From: Asterias rubens
Taxonomy: Eukaryota > Echinodermata > Asteroidea > Forcipulatida > Asteriidae
Assembly (NCBI RefSeq): GCF_902459465.1
Contig: NC_047068.1
Coordinates: 1,798,001-1,862,000, forward strand
Reading direction: 5' to 3'
DNA: 64,000 bases
Shown here: piece after piece, positions 33,119 to 44,496 of the stretch
Position numbering within the stretch: position 1 is the stretch's first letter
How the letters are laid out: every line of letters starts with the position of its first letter
Made by a program: the position numbers and the translations under genes
The notes under the pieces: generated by a model
Told to the model about the DNA's origin: nothing
Databases searched by the model: none
What the model saw: only the letters and a program-made list of their open reading frames with translations

Positions 33119-34000
33119 ATGCACCCCCCCCCCTAAAATTCTTAAAATAAAATTGTTGAGATTCGAAGGTCACAATGAAGACTAAAATAGGGTAGGCATG
33201 CACCCCCCCACCCCCCCCCCCCCCCCACCCCCCACCCCCCGCATAGGCCCTATTACCAAAGTGAAAACACAGGCTCCATTTTAGAAAATGACACAGTGTT
33301 CTTGTGCTATGCTTAGCTTTTTTTTTCGGAAGATAAATGTGCCCCGAAGTGCCAACAACACATCCAGGGCAATAATGTTATTTCGACTGTCTCGTAAAGC
33401 CATTGCCATCCCGTACTTGATGTACATGTACATTGTGATTTTATAGGGCAACCAGTTGCACCCGATCCATAGAGAAATTACCACTTTCTCTTTGTCCAAA
33501 CTCCAAGTCGGAGCTGGTGACGATGCCCATTAAAAGCTATTAATACCCGCACTGATTAAAGGTGGCCACAGTTTGCCGATGACGTTTGGGATTTGCCTTT
33601 TTACGGCCACTCATCATGAGCCTGTCCTTTCCCGCATTCCGTCTAGGAGAGCCATTGTTCCATTAGATGATATGTCTTCTTGCTCTATTGTTGGCGCTTA
33701 ATAGCCTTCGACATCACAAAATGGTACCCGTTTTTTCTTCTTCAATAAAGTTTGTACAGGGTTGATGTGTTCGTTGGGTAATTCGTCCATTGTATACAAG
33801 TCATCCAATGATCTTCAGAAAGCTCCGAACAGTACGTTATGTTGGTTGCACTGCAGATGTTTAGGAGTTTTGACGGGGCAGTGGCGTACGTACTTCAGTC
33901 ACTTGGGGGCCCGGGGGGGGGGGGGGGGAGACACAACTTTTAGGTGACCCCCCCCCCACTCCTTCAGTTTCACCGCCCCCAGCCCCCCCCCCCCCCCCCG
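33119..34000. repeat. cluster of poly-C / poly-G tracts
   Basis: C-runs at about 33125-33133 and 33205-33239 (broken only by single A's), a run of about 18 G at 33911-33928, and C-runs at 33949-33957 and 33985-33999. Such tracts can form G-quadruplexes. The part around 33885-34010 looks like a degraded element with GGCGTACGTAC at its edge. Confidence 0.7.
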
Positions 34001-34820
34001 CCACGAAAACAAAAATCAAGTGCCCTAAGAAAACAAGGCTCCTGCCCCACCCCAATCCTTCGAAAGCAATGCCCCAAATGCCAGCAAAAAATACTGTATG
34101 TTGAAACTCCTGCTATATTTTGAGCCTTACATTGCATAAACCCGGATCTTCTACCCCCAAAATGTAACCCGTAAAAATGGAAAATTTTAAAAACCATCTC
34201 GCCATGATAAAACAAAACGCTGGGGCAACTCAAATGAAGTTCCAAAGAAGCACAGTAATGTAATGATTGCCAAAATAATCACCCACATAAACCAAAGTTA
34301 AAGCTTAACAAGTCCATAGCAGTATACATTTGAAGCTGGCAAAACTTAGAACATCAAGTTCACACAAAACAATGGAAGTTTGTATGTGAGAACAATACAT
34401 ATGGGTATTCCTCTTCCACACCGACTGGCTGCTATCTGAAATCATTTACTACTGGGTGACATTAACCACACCACCAGGGGTTGTACAAGAAAATTACTGT
34501 TTATTACAAAGGATTCCTTCGAAAGAGCTTAAAGGAGAAACCTAAACAGTGTATGGGTAATTAACTCTAACATAAACTTTAACAATGTGCAACTAAACAA
34601 AGTGTGGTGGTTATGCCACAACAGAATATGCATAAAGAGCAAACCATTCAAATAAATAATAATAATAACTATTCATATTAGGTTTTCATATACATAAAGA
34701 TCATTGTCTGCAATGGCGATTGCTTAGATCCGGAATTAGTGACGCAACTTTGTATGTTTACTTTCCAATCTGTGCAGAACGAAACAGCATGTCAATGACC
34801 GCACTGCCGCAAAGCGAGTG

Positions 34821-35038
34821 TATAGGTCCATTTATCATGGTGCAGCCTTGCTCTATGGTGTGCAGCCATCTTGATTTTTTACCCATTACATTGATATCAA
34901 TGTATGATGTAACCAAGACGAGGCTAAGAAGAACAAAATTGTCTGGTTCCTATTTGCACATTTACTAATTAGCATTAATTAGTGTTATTCGATACAAGGA
35001 TCACGACCAAGATGGAGACAGCATGATAAACGTCTATA
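34821..35038 (+). mobile_element. MITE with TATAG ends (copy 2)
   Basis: Left TATAGGTCCATTTATCATGG, right inverted TATAGACGTTTATCATGC, both followed by a CCATCTTG motif. Flanking TA on each side. Longer relative of 1058-1222. Confidence 0.6.
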
Positions 35039-35039
35039 G

Positions 35040-37324
35040 TTTGCAATTTGTAGTTTGGCATAAATGTTACAACCATCCAACATGGAAATTGTTGCAATAA
35101 AGAGAAAGATTTCGTCTCATTGTTCCTTGGAGAAAAGTAGAATAACAAACAATTTCAATTGTTTAAAAATGGCTGCCACTGCTTGTTATAGTCTCCCTTT
35201 ATTAAATAAACACTTTGGGCGGCCCTTAGCTAAATAGTGTTCTGACTGGTGTGCCAAATCATAATGCACCTGCGTCATGCTGTGCTATCGATGGAGGAAA
35301 ACTCCACTGGTAGTACCACTGGTATACGCTATGAGAGCAAGAACAGTAATAGATTATACTCTAAGGCAGGCCTGATCCTTCACAGAGGCAACTGCTTCCA
35401 TGCCCCGTGGTCATTGCTTTTGTGGCAATTTTATAAAAAACGAAGCCCTTTCAAAAACGAAGAACACAACCATGCTAAGGTATCCCTCATGATATTGCTA
35501 TCACTCCCAAAGCTCCATTCTTTCATCCATTCACAAGAAACATAAAGATACTTCGTTAAAGAACACAAAGTGGATGATACCAAAGGAATGTAAGTCGCGA
35601 TGCACCAAACGAAAAAAGTATTAATAAATGGCTCGGCAACGCAAAGCCGGTTAGCCATCCAGGAACACGAGGGCGAACCCATTATCAAGTTTTGAAGTGA
35701 TGTAATGATCGTTATTTTATCATGTCAATTTCGGACCAACTCGACTTTGAAAGGGTTTATGTGTTTTTATCCCGAAACATTATGACACTTTGTTGTTTGG
35801 GCGGCTTATTTTCTGTGTAAATTGTTGCCAATCGCTGATTGTGCACTGACTCTTGTGAAGATTAAAGACGGGCTCAACTGCGGCTAAACTACGTCATGCG
35901 TGTCATTTTTATTAATGGAGAAATTGAAGGGGATTGAGGAATGCATTTCCTCCACACACAGAGGGGGATTTGGGCCGAGGAAATCTCTTAAACCACGGGG
36001 GTGATAATACCTCTGTTGATTGCTCCATGATGGTATCGACCAAGGGTGTCATTAACTCTACTTGACGACTTGACTGATGTTCGCAAATTACCAGGGATAT
36101 CTTTGGTGAAGCGGAAATGGCGCCACGCTATGGGGAGGCAAAAATATCGAATTCTGTTTTCAAATTATGTTTGGAGAAACGCTACTTACTTGTGAGATTG
36201 ATTAAGATGTGGGTATATGGGAGAACCGTTGAGCAAGAGAACGCTCTGTGTTGCAAGGTAGTTGCTACAAAATGAAAGAAGAATAATGAACTGACGTACT
36301 GACGTACTGGCAGCAGCAGCAAATAACCAAACTTCCACATAATAAACTGCGATTTCAATGCTCGGGCTGGACATAATGGATGCCTCATACCACTGATCTT
36401 TATAAGGAATGTAAAAAAAAACGCATTGCCAATGTGCCCATTGAATGAATGCCAAAGGAAAGGAACAATGAACGCATTCAACCACGAAGTAAACCAACTA
36501 AAATCACCCATAATCAGTTTTCAGATTTGTCCGGTGGGTTGTTTTATGAACTGAAAGCGGTACACCAATTTTATGGCTAAGCGCGAAAATTTGCACAGCA
36601 TGAAAATGTTTGCTTTGATAAACACAGGATAACCAACTAAATTTCCACGTGATTTTCAGGATAAGCAAACAACAGCTGAATACCAGTAACAAACAATATG
36701 CAACAAATGGAAATTTTGTTGCATAGTAATCATGTTTTTATTGAGGAAAAAATTTCAAACTAAGCAAATTTTTGTGAAACTCTATGAAATTGGGCCCGGG
36801 TTCATATTAACCCCGTTCATTTTCATGGGGGCTGATGACCCATTTCAAGATCAGTGTGTGACCCGGAGTCTAACCAAGTAATGGATTAAACTTACGCCAA
36901 AGCTTTCGGGTCATCCTGACCCAGAAATGGTCAGGCCCCGAAACCAGATAATCGGGTCAGCCTGATATAGCGGTTGTAAGTACAGTGCAAGGGCCCCGCC
37001 TAGTATCAGCCTGTATTTATGTTAAAGTTTTGTGTCAATCACATTGTTTACAAACCGTTGATCAAAGGCGCAGCACTGAGGTGCAGGTGCCATCGGTTTG
37101 TGTTTTAATCTTTTGCACTATGTTTAAATGTTTACCTTAGCGAGGCTCCGAATTTAACCTAGACATAATAACAAACATATTAAGGACCTTTTGTGTTTTT
37201 AAAATGATGATAACTATCTGCATTGTATAACAATCACAAGCAAAGTCCGGTATTGTGTCCTCTAATGACTTTTTACTTGGTTTCTTGTTTGTTCTTTTGT
37301 TTATCTGAGATAGCGTTTAATTGC
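35040..37324. other. non-coding interval with degraded MITEs
   Basis: 35364-35440 is an inverted fragment of the GGGGGCATGGAGG repeat. About 36560-36800 is a degraded element ending TCTATGAAATTGGGCCCGGG, of the CAGGGC family. No coding sequence supported. Confidence 0.4.
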
Positions 37325-38158
37325 TTAAAGGCAATGAACACTATTGGTAACTACTCAAAATAATTGGGTGCGTTCAGACACGGTACTAAAGTTGGTTTAA
37401 CTCATGGTTCAACTCGATCGAGTTCAACTCAGTGTGTCTGAACGGATCTAAAGTTAGTCCGAATTGAGTTCAACCCACAAAAGATAAACCGTCCAGGGAG
37501 GGGGTTTATCTTTAGACCGCTTCGGGTTTATCTTTTAACACTGTGTGTGGACAGAATAAAAAAGACCACATCCGGTTTAACTCACAACAGGCGACCCATT
37601 GACCTCCGTAATCATTACGTAAACACACGGTGACCAATGAACAGGACAATAAACAGGATGTTAGAGTAACGGGGTCGCGTTTTCTTTGACCTCTTAAAAC
37701 CAAAGATAAACCGGATTTAACTCAGTGCTGTCTGAACGCAAAGGGGTTTTATTTTTACGATCACCCCCTGCTGCTCGTAAAAGTTAAACCGGTTCGGGTC
37801 TAACTTAGTACGCTGTCTGAACATACCCATTGTTAACACAAAAACATAATTGGTAACAAGCAATGGAGAGCTGTTGATAGTATATACATTGTGAGAAACG
37901 GCTCTCTCTGAAGTAATGTAGTTTGCGAGAAAGAACCAATTTTCCTCGTGTTTTATTTCAGGACCTCAGATTTAGAATTTGTGGTCTCGAAATCAAGCAT
38001 CTGAAAGCACACAACTTGGTGTTTTTTCTTCCATTATTCTTCTACAACTTTGAAGACCAACTGAGCTCAAATTTTCACAGGTTTGATATTTTATGCTTAT
38101 GTTGAGATACACAAAGTGAGAAGACTGGTCTTTGACAATTACCAATAGTGTCCACTGC
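37325..38158 (+). mobile_element. T2/Kolobok-like MITE family A, split by a nested element
   Basis: Left end TTAAAGGCAATGAACACTATT at 37325; the body resumes after 37831 and ends AATTACCAATAGTGTCCACTGC. Interrupted by the element at 37366-37828. Confidence 0.75.
37363..37831. mobile_element. nested MITE with 3-bp target duplication (Harbinger-like)
   Basis: The element is 37366-37828 (463 bp). Left end GGGTGCGTTCAGACAC, right end read inward GGGTATGTTCAGACAGC. The host sequence has ATT on both sides (37363-37365 and 37829-37831), where uninterrupted family copies have a single ATT in AATAATTGTTA. The 3-bp duplication and GGG end fit PIF/Harbinger. Internally it repeats GTTTATCTTT and TCTGAAC motifs. 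Confidence 0.75.
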
Positions 38159-38739
38159 AAGAGATCGCGCAGTATGCTGTGATACAGATAAATTCAATTT
38201 GAAAAACATCTGAAAAATCCATGCTTGGTTCCTCTTCTTAAATATTACATTCCAAAACTCCGAAGCCCTACAACTATTGTTAAAAGATGGGGAGAGTCTT
38301 TGGCAGCTTAACGGTTCTTTCCAAAGCAGATTAGGCTTGAAAAGGAGGGTTGACTCCATTGTGAATTGTTCTGCTTCATGACCCAGCAACAGTGTTCGGT
38401 GGGTCCTCGAGCTCCGCCAAACTGCACTGAATGGTTCTCTTCTCAACCAACCAGTAAGTGGATTTTAAAATCTCGCCAGAATTCTTGACAACAAAACTGA
38501 CTTCGGATTCGATTAGAATGCCGGTTGCTTTGGATGTTAATCACCCGGTAAAACCGATGGGGGATTAGAGGGCTTGAAGTCTATCCATGTGTACTCATGC
38601 GAAACAATAGGATTAGCTAAGATTATTCATGCATTCTTGTGTTGAAACAACGCTTAATGAACGGATAACGGATGAGCTGCCATCACTGTTTGTCGAGTTG
38701 ATGAAACAGACAGATCAGTGGTGCGGTGTAACACCTCAG

Positions 38740-39066
38740 AGACCAATTTCATAAAGACTGCAGAACAACATCTCACAAAGCACAGAAAAAAATGCTGCTT
38801 AGCAGAATAGGTTACCACCAAGATTTCACAAGGTTGCCACCAGTGTCCAATTTCATTAAGCTGCTAAGCAGAAAATATTGCTTGACAAGTTTCTTTGCTC
38901 AGCAAAAATTAATGGGACACCAGTCCAAAAATTTAGTTTAATTTTGGATGGTAACTTGTTTCTGTTAAGAAAAACCTGTCTGTGCTTATGGTAAGTTTGT
39001 ATGCTTACTTACAGGCTTTATAAAATTTCTTATTTTTTCCTCAGCAAAGAAATTTGCTGAGCAGCA
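38740..39066. mobile_element. degraded MITE with AATTTCAT...GCTGCTAAGCAGAAA motifs
   Basis: Contains CCAATTTCATTAAGCTGCTAAG and, inverted at the other end, TTTGCTGAGCAGC. Related to the CAGGGC family; boundaries approximate. Confidence 0.4.
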
Positions 39067-39073
39067 TATTATT

Positions 39074-39443
39074 TTAAAGGCAGTGGACACTATTGGTTAT
39101 TACTCAAAATAATTGTTAGCATAAAACCTTACTTGGTAACGAGAAATGGGGAGAGTTTGATAGTATAAAACATTGTGAGAAACGGCTCCCTCTTTCGTGA
39201 AAGAAGTAACTTTCAACGAATTTGGTTTTGAGACCTCAGATTTAGAATTTGAGGTCTCGAAATCAAGCATCTGAAAGCACACAACTTCGTGTAACAAGGG
39301 TGTTTTTTTTTTCATTATTATCTCGCAACTTCGACGACCGATTGAGCTCAAATTTTTACAGGTTTGTTACTTTATGCATGTTCAGATACACCAAGTGAGA
39401 AGACTGGTCTTTGACAATTACCAATAGTGTCCAGTGCCTTTAA
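39074..39443 (+). mobile_element. T2/Kolobok-like MITE family A, full-length copy
   Basis: Ends TTAAAGGCAGTGGACACTATT and AATAGTGTCCAGTGCCTTTAA, TTAA on both sides, central GAGACCTCAGATTTAGAATT stem-loop. Lies 446 bp upstream of the lectin start codon. Confidence 0.8.
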
Positions 39444-39790
39444 ACAGGTTTATGAAGGTGGGCTCTTCATTCTGATCTCTGGTCGTTGATTAATCAGCAG
39501 TGACGATCTGATTAAAGTCAGTAATGTAAAGAAGGTTTCCCAGCATTGTGGTGGTTTACACAGAGATGGGGTGGTTATCTCTGATGGTTCATCCCAACCT
39601 CATCAGTGTGTCACCCCACTGACTGGCTCAAGTATTGATTACTGCATGTCCATTGAGGACCACAAAGCGTAAGATCTTCTTATGTCATTTTATCCACTCC
39701 AGTGCGTGTTTCATCGGTTTACATTCACTGGTGGCACGGTACAGTATTCGACCAAGGACTTGATAACGTCCAGAGGCGTCAATCTAGAGC

Positions 39791-39798
39791 TGACTCAT
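39791..39798 (+). promoter_or_regulatory. AP-1-like site upstream of the lectin gene
   Basis: TGACTCAT, an exact AP-1/bZIP consensus match, about 90 bp before the ATG. An 8-mer match can be chance. Confidence 0.2.
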
Positions 39799-39888
39799 TT
39801 GTCATACACGATCACTTCAGTAGTCAACAGTGCTTGACGCGAATTATCAAGAACTGAAATCTCAACTTTTCCAGCGTTTTCCTTCAAA

Positions 39889-40977
39889 ATGTTGCTGGTT
39901 AATGTACTGGTTGTTGCGGTAGCTGTGAGTTTAAGCTCATCTACGGCACAGGCAGCATGCCCATCGGGGTTCTGGGATGCTGATAATCATTGTATCATTA
40001 CTATCTGGCAGACTATGACGCTCGATGATGCTGAGGCTCACTGCGTTAGATTGGGAGGCCGTATTTTTGCTCCAAGTGGGGCCACCACCATAGCGCTCAA
40101 GAGTTACGCTGATGCCACCTTTCTCCCAAATCCTGATCTATGGGGGAGATATTGGGTGGGTCTGACCGAAGACTTATCCAATGCTTGGCAGAGGAATGTA
40201 GTTGAGCAAGGGGAACTTGACAGTGGACCGTATTGTGTAGCGCTGGATTTCAAAAGACCCTTGTCCCAGCATCTGCAGTTTTATGGATATGACCGAGTAA
40301 CATGCCGAGATGATGTCAAGTTACCGGTTATTTGCAGGCTTAAACCAATTGCCATCCCACCGACCCCTGAGCCTGTACTTCCTGCAGATGATATCAAGGC
40401 AACGTGCCCACCACCAGCGCCTTGCCCAACCTGCCCTGCCCAGGTCACTTGCCCTCCACAGGTGACTTGCCCCTCCTTGACTTGTCCCCCAACTGTAACA
40501 TGTAAGAGCGAGTCCATCACACCCCGCCCTCCGCAATCTATCACTGCAGTTAACGTTTGCCCTTCCACTTGGTTCGCCCGTGGACAATTTTGCTACCATT
40601 TCCGAATCGCCGGCCAAAATTGGATAGAAGCCTCTCTCAGCTGTCAGAAGCAAAATGCTCATCTTGTGTCCATCTTGAGCAAGGACGAGAACGACTATAT
40701 AGGAGAGATAAGTAATGATCTTTCAGTGGCGACACCAACGATGCGTCGGTTCTGGATCGGTTTGACGGATGCCAACCAGGAAGGGGAGATGGAATGGAGT
40801 AATGGGGATCCAATCTCCTTCACATCTTGGGGTCCAAGACAACCAAGCAAGCACAAGATACGTCGATTCCGTGAGAACTGCGTCATCACCAATAACAACA
40901 TGGTGGGTCTATGGGATGATATATCATGCAAGAAAATACATCCTTATATCTGCAAAAAGACAGCTGATACCAAGTAA
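39889..40977 (+). CDS. secreted protein with two C-type lectin domains, single exon
   Basis: 362 residues, uninterrupted. Residues 1-23 are a signal peptide (hydrophobic LLVNVLVVAVAVSL, then small residues ending AQA). CTLD1 spans about 24-150, with Cys 24, 35, 52, 116, 139 and 149 in long-form CTLD spacing and YWVGLTED as the WIGL motif. A Cys/Pro-rich linker (about 173-206) carries repeated CPP/TCP units. CTLD2 spans about 224-356, with Cys 224, 235, 252, 331, 347 and 355, FWIGLTD at 288-294, and WSNGDPISFTSW. In CTLD2 the sugar-specificity triplet is QPS (318-320), not EPN or QPD, and WND is replaced by WDD (342-344). Calcium-dependent sugar binding is therefore uncertain. CTLD1 lacks an obvious EPN/QPD. 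The start has an adequate context and gives the signal peptide. Likely extracellular, perhaps in immunity or matrix; ligand unknown. No transmembrane segment follows. Confidence 0.9.
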   Translation: MLLVNVLVVAVAVSLSSSTAQAACPSGFWDADNHCIITIWQTMTLDDAEAHCVRLGGRIFAPSGATTIALKSYADATFLPNPDLWGRYWVGLTEDLSNAWQRNVVEQGELDSGPYCVALDFKRPLSQHLQFYGYDRVTCRDDVKLPVICRLKPIAIPPTPEPVLPADDIKATCPPPAPCPTCPAQVTCPPQVTCPSLTCPPTVTCKSESITPRPPQSITAVNVCPSTWFARGQFCYHFRIAGQNWIEASLSCQKQNAHLVSILSKDENDYIGEISNDLSVATPTMRRFWIGLTDANQEGEMEWSNGDPISFTSWGPRQPSKHKIRRFRENCVITNNNMVGLWDDISCKKIHPYICKKTADTK

Positions 40978-40999
40978 AACTTGATGTGGGACCTTTCAA

Positions 41000-42009
41000 A
41001 GTATGAAGGGACATAAACAGTGTACTTAAATTTATTTTTTTGAGGCAGGCTATTTACTAACAATCTTAACGGTAAAGGGTGGTTCCGTACTTTTTGTAAA
41101 ACTGACACCATGGGTTTGTCACAAATTTATACCTGACGACGATCAGAATTCCTTGTTATGATATTAAAGAGCATACTGATCGAAACGTCGAGTTGAAATC
41201 AACGGTTCTTTTCACAACCACCCCAACTCGTTTCATTTAGAGATGTAGTCATTACATGGTGTTACCGCAAACCTTTCCATGTCGTATTTCCACCATGCAA
41301 AGTTTCAAATCCTACTTAAGAAAATAATAACAATTTACGCTTCCTGTTATTTTTGATTCACTTTTGGGTATTAAGAGTGTGACAACACATGATGTAAATT
41401 TCAACACCTCTGGTTCGGCAGTGTTGTCTTAGAGCGTTGTTCTGATCAATGGAAGCGCGTTGTGTCAACATAAGAGATTGGGTTGTATTTGTACATGGAT
41501 TTACCACACACCATAAATCTTCTGAAGTGATAGTATAGCTCCTCAGTTTAGTTGGAGCTAGAAAATCTATTTGGCAATTTATTACACCATCAGCCCTATG
41601 GGGTTCATGTCTTTTGGTCATTCATTCACAACTGCTTTATCAGGTGGCTAAAATTCCACAGTTGCTTGGCACATTTCGCAGTTAAACAACTTTTAAGATT
41701 ACAAGTTAAACACCACTTGAGTTTGGTTTGCGAGACAAGCCTGTCATTCGGTGTGCCAATCTTGACAAGTTTTAATAAACCAAAGGTTTGTTTTAGCTCT
41801 GCATTGAAGGTCTTTCAAATCGGTTGGTTTTTATTGTGTAACTTGCTATTGTTTGATTAACTGAAAATCAGTTGAATACGTATCATGTTACCAATGTTTA
41901 ATTCATATGTAAAATAGTCACTTTTATCAATTTTTAAAAATGTTAGTTATTTTAAAGACAGAGGTAAAGTTACCCAACTTAAGTGTAGTTATAAATGTTT
42001 ACGCTCATT
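41000..42009. other. 3' flank of the lectin gene, non-coding
   Basis: ATTAAA near 41163 could be a polyadenylation signal, but it sits inside a dispersed-repeat-like string (GATCGAAACGTCGAGTTG). No other gene seen. Confidence 0.35.
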
Positions 42010-42235
42010 ACTGGACACCATTGGCAATTACTCAAAATAATTGATAACGAGCAATGGTGAGCTGTTGATAGTATAAAACATTGTGAGTAACGGCTCCCTC
42101 TGAAGCATAGAGAAATTCTCTATGCTCTGAAGTATAACGCTGCTTGTGAGAGAGAGGTAATTTCACACTGATTTTTTTTTAAAAGACTTCAGGCCCGAAG
42201 CCTTTTTTAGCGTCTGAAAGCACACAAATTATCCG
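42010..42235 (+). mobile_element. T2/Kolobok-like MITE family A, variant centre, partial
   Basis: Starts TGGACACCATTGGCAATTAC. The central stem is replaced by an AAAGACTTCAGGCCCGAAGCCTTTT-type hairpin, unlike the copy at 39074. The right end is lost. Confidence 0.55.
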
Positions 42236-42239
42236 TTGA

Positions 42240-43897
42240 TATCAAGATTGACAAAGTGAGGGATTCAGAAGGACTGAGACGATAGGTAGTCCCAACTTTA
42301 AGTGTTATTACACTGGTTGAGCAATGCCTACTATAGTATCCACTAAGTCCAAACAAATTGAAGTGGTGTGACATTTTAAAGAAGCAGAGGATTTTGAATG
42401 AGCTAGGCAAAACTAACCAATTTGCGTCCATGTTGTTTATACTACAATTGAAAGTGAACGTTTTGGGGCCGATTTTTTTAAATAATGCACAACCCTGTAT
42501 TCTCAAAATGTGAGAACATAATGTTCGTAAATAATGACCAGATTGTGCTTACTCACATATAAAGCATTTATATTGAAATAAGTGTATAATTTATCTAGTA
42601 GTAGGCATGTAAGTGTTATATTGTAATCTGTGTACATTTGGCAACATCGTTGACATTATGGAACCTACATATTTCCTGAAAGATTGTACTTCCATATTCA
42701 TAGAATTGTTGAGATTACTATAATGTACCTATCTATATTATATTAATTATGGCTTTTAGCGAGTAATATATCTTTAATTGTTTGGTTGTATTCAGTGTCA
42801 GTATTTTTAGAATAATTTTGACAATGGGGTGTTTTTCTCATGACATTCCACCTATTTTACGTGTCAAAGCCAAACTTCTTGGGGTTCAGTTACCGAGGAG
42901 TCAGTTATTCAATATGCTGATGCTGGTTTTTGACGACTTTCTATATAGATCGTGCAGTTGATCAATCCTTACCTCTTATTTCTCAGGGTTTTCTTCATAA
43001 GATGAATTCCCTGCAACATCTACTGGAAATAAGAATGGCGACTTAATTCGTTTACCTTTGTGGTTCATGATGAAAAAACGCCAAAAATGCCCCCGGGTTG
43101 GTCCTTTGGAAAACGGCACTGTGCTGTCTCACAAAAGGTCTCATTCCTTCGAGGAATTCACGTCATTTGAAAAAGATTACAGCATTGAGATTGTGCTTTT
43201 TATGTGGTTACATAACACCATTTTGTTTGGCTACCTCTCTATTTTTGTATATTCGGGATTGAGAAGTTTTCAAAGTAGTCTAGATATTAACTCACTGTGA
43301 AACTAATAATTGTGCAAATTAAATTTTGAGGTGCTATGCGTAACGACACAGAAAGTTTTTTGACGCAGTTATTTTAAGTGTTGTTTTGTATTATATTCTT
43401 AAATTGAATTATACCAATAAAGCTGCAGCAATTCAAAGCATGGTTTATGGCACAATTATAAAGATCAGTTCGCTCAGGCGTGTTTCTCTGTGTTAGGTGA
43501 TGGGGAAAATGGGTACGGGCGGGGCTGGGAGCGGGCAATGCCAGCGAACGCCGCGGGCCTTCTACTAAAGAGAACCAACGGCGGATCCAAATTAACCACA
43601 AAATAATTGCTTAATCGTAAGGACCAAATAAGTCAATTTTATGGTGATTGGGAAGGGTTTTGGGTTCGGGGAAGGCCCCCCCCCCCGACAACTTTCCAAA
43701 AACCACAGACAATACCCAAACAAAAATCCAAACACACCCACGAACTGTGCAGAAGTTTATACATGTAGTTGGTTTGTTGTTCACCAAGTTACACACAAGT
43801 TCTCAAAACTAAAAGTCGACTTGTGTTGTAAAGGGAGCAAAACGCTTTATTAAAACACCAGTTTGTGTTTGAGTTTTACCGTAATTAACAGGTTGAT
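42240..43897. other. non-coding interval
   Basis: AT-rich DNA without a supported gene. A run of 12 C's lies at about 43677-43688. Confidence 0.4.
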
Positions 43898-44072
43898 TCG
43901 TTTTTGAAAGGGCAAGGACAACGAGGCATTTTAAAGGGCATGCACCTTAGTAAATGGAACCCTAGATTACGAGGAAATTGTAAACTTCTGGGGCATTTCA
44001 ACTGCACAAAGACAATGGCCAGGGGGCATGGAGGCAATCGCCTTCGTTGCCTCCGTGAAGTATCAGGTCTTG
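43898..44072 (+). repeat. dispersed repeat with GGGGGCATGGAGG core (copy 2)
   Basis: Aligns with 25379-25530 through GAGGAAATTGTAAA, GGGGCATTTCAA and GGGGGCATGGAGGCAATCGCC. Confidence 0.55.
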
Positions 44073-44212
44073 ATTAAAATATAATATAAGGAAAATAGCT
44101 ACAAAATTAACAGGCAAAGTAAGAAGGTAAAAGTCGGTATATGGAAACTGCAGTCACAGTTTTCAAGAACTTGTGCAATATGTTAAATTTGCGTGGGGTC
44201 GTTAAAGGTGTA

Positions 44213-44350
44213 GTAGCCCACTTTCCCGAGCTAAGCCCTGTGAATTTATCCACAAGCTTATTACAGGGTGTTTCGAACACACGACCTTTGCCATTATAGA
44301 GAGCAAATGCCCTCTACCGAGACAGTCGAGCTAGGTTACCTGCAGATAGG
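44213..44350 (-). mobile_element. tRNA-derived SINE, second copy
   Basis: On the minus strand: CTCGACTGTCTCGGTAGAGGG (A-box region) and GTGTTCGAAACACCC (B box with changes), with a TTTCCCGAGCTAAG-type body as in 26075-26205. Confidence 0.6.
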
Positions 44351-44496
44351 CCTATTACTTTCCCTGATACATCTGACAGCAGAAGTCAACATGGGTGTTT
44401 CACCGGGCTATTTTTGAAAAAGGGCCTTGCTTAAATAGGACAAAAACAAACTTTAACTTCATATGATATTTGAAGCTTTGCCTGGTGCGGTTTTAA

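Noticed and set aside
36182-36511. two overlapping minus-strand ORFs of 103-109 codons
   Set aside because: Same DNA open in two frames, low-complexity hydrophobic translation, no homology pattern.
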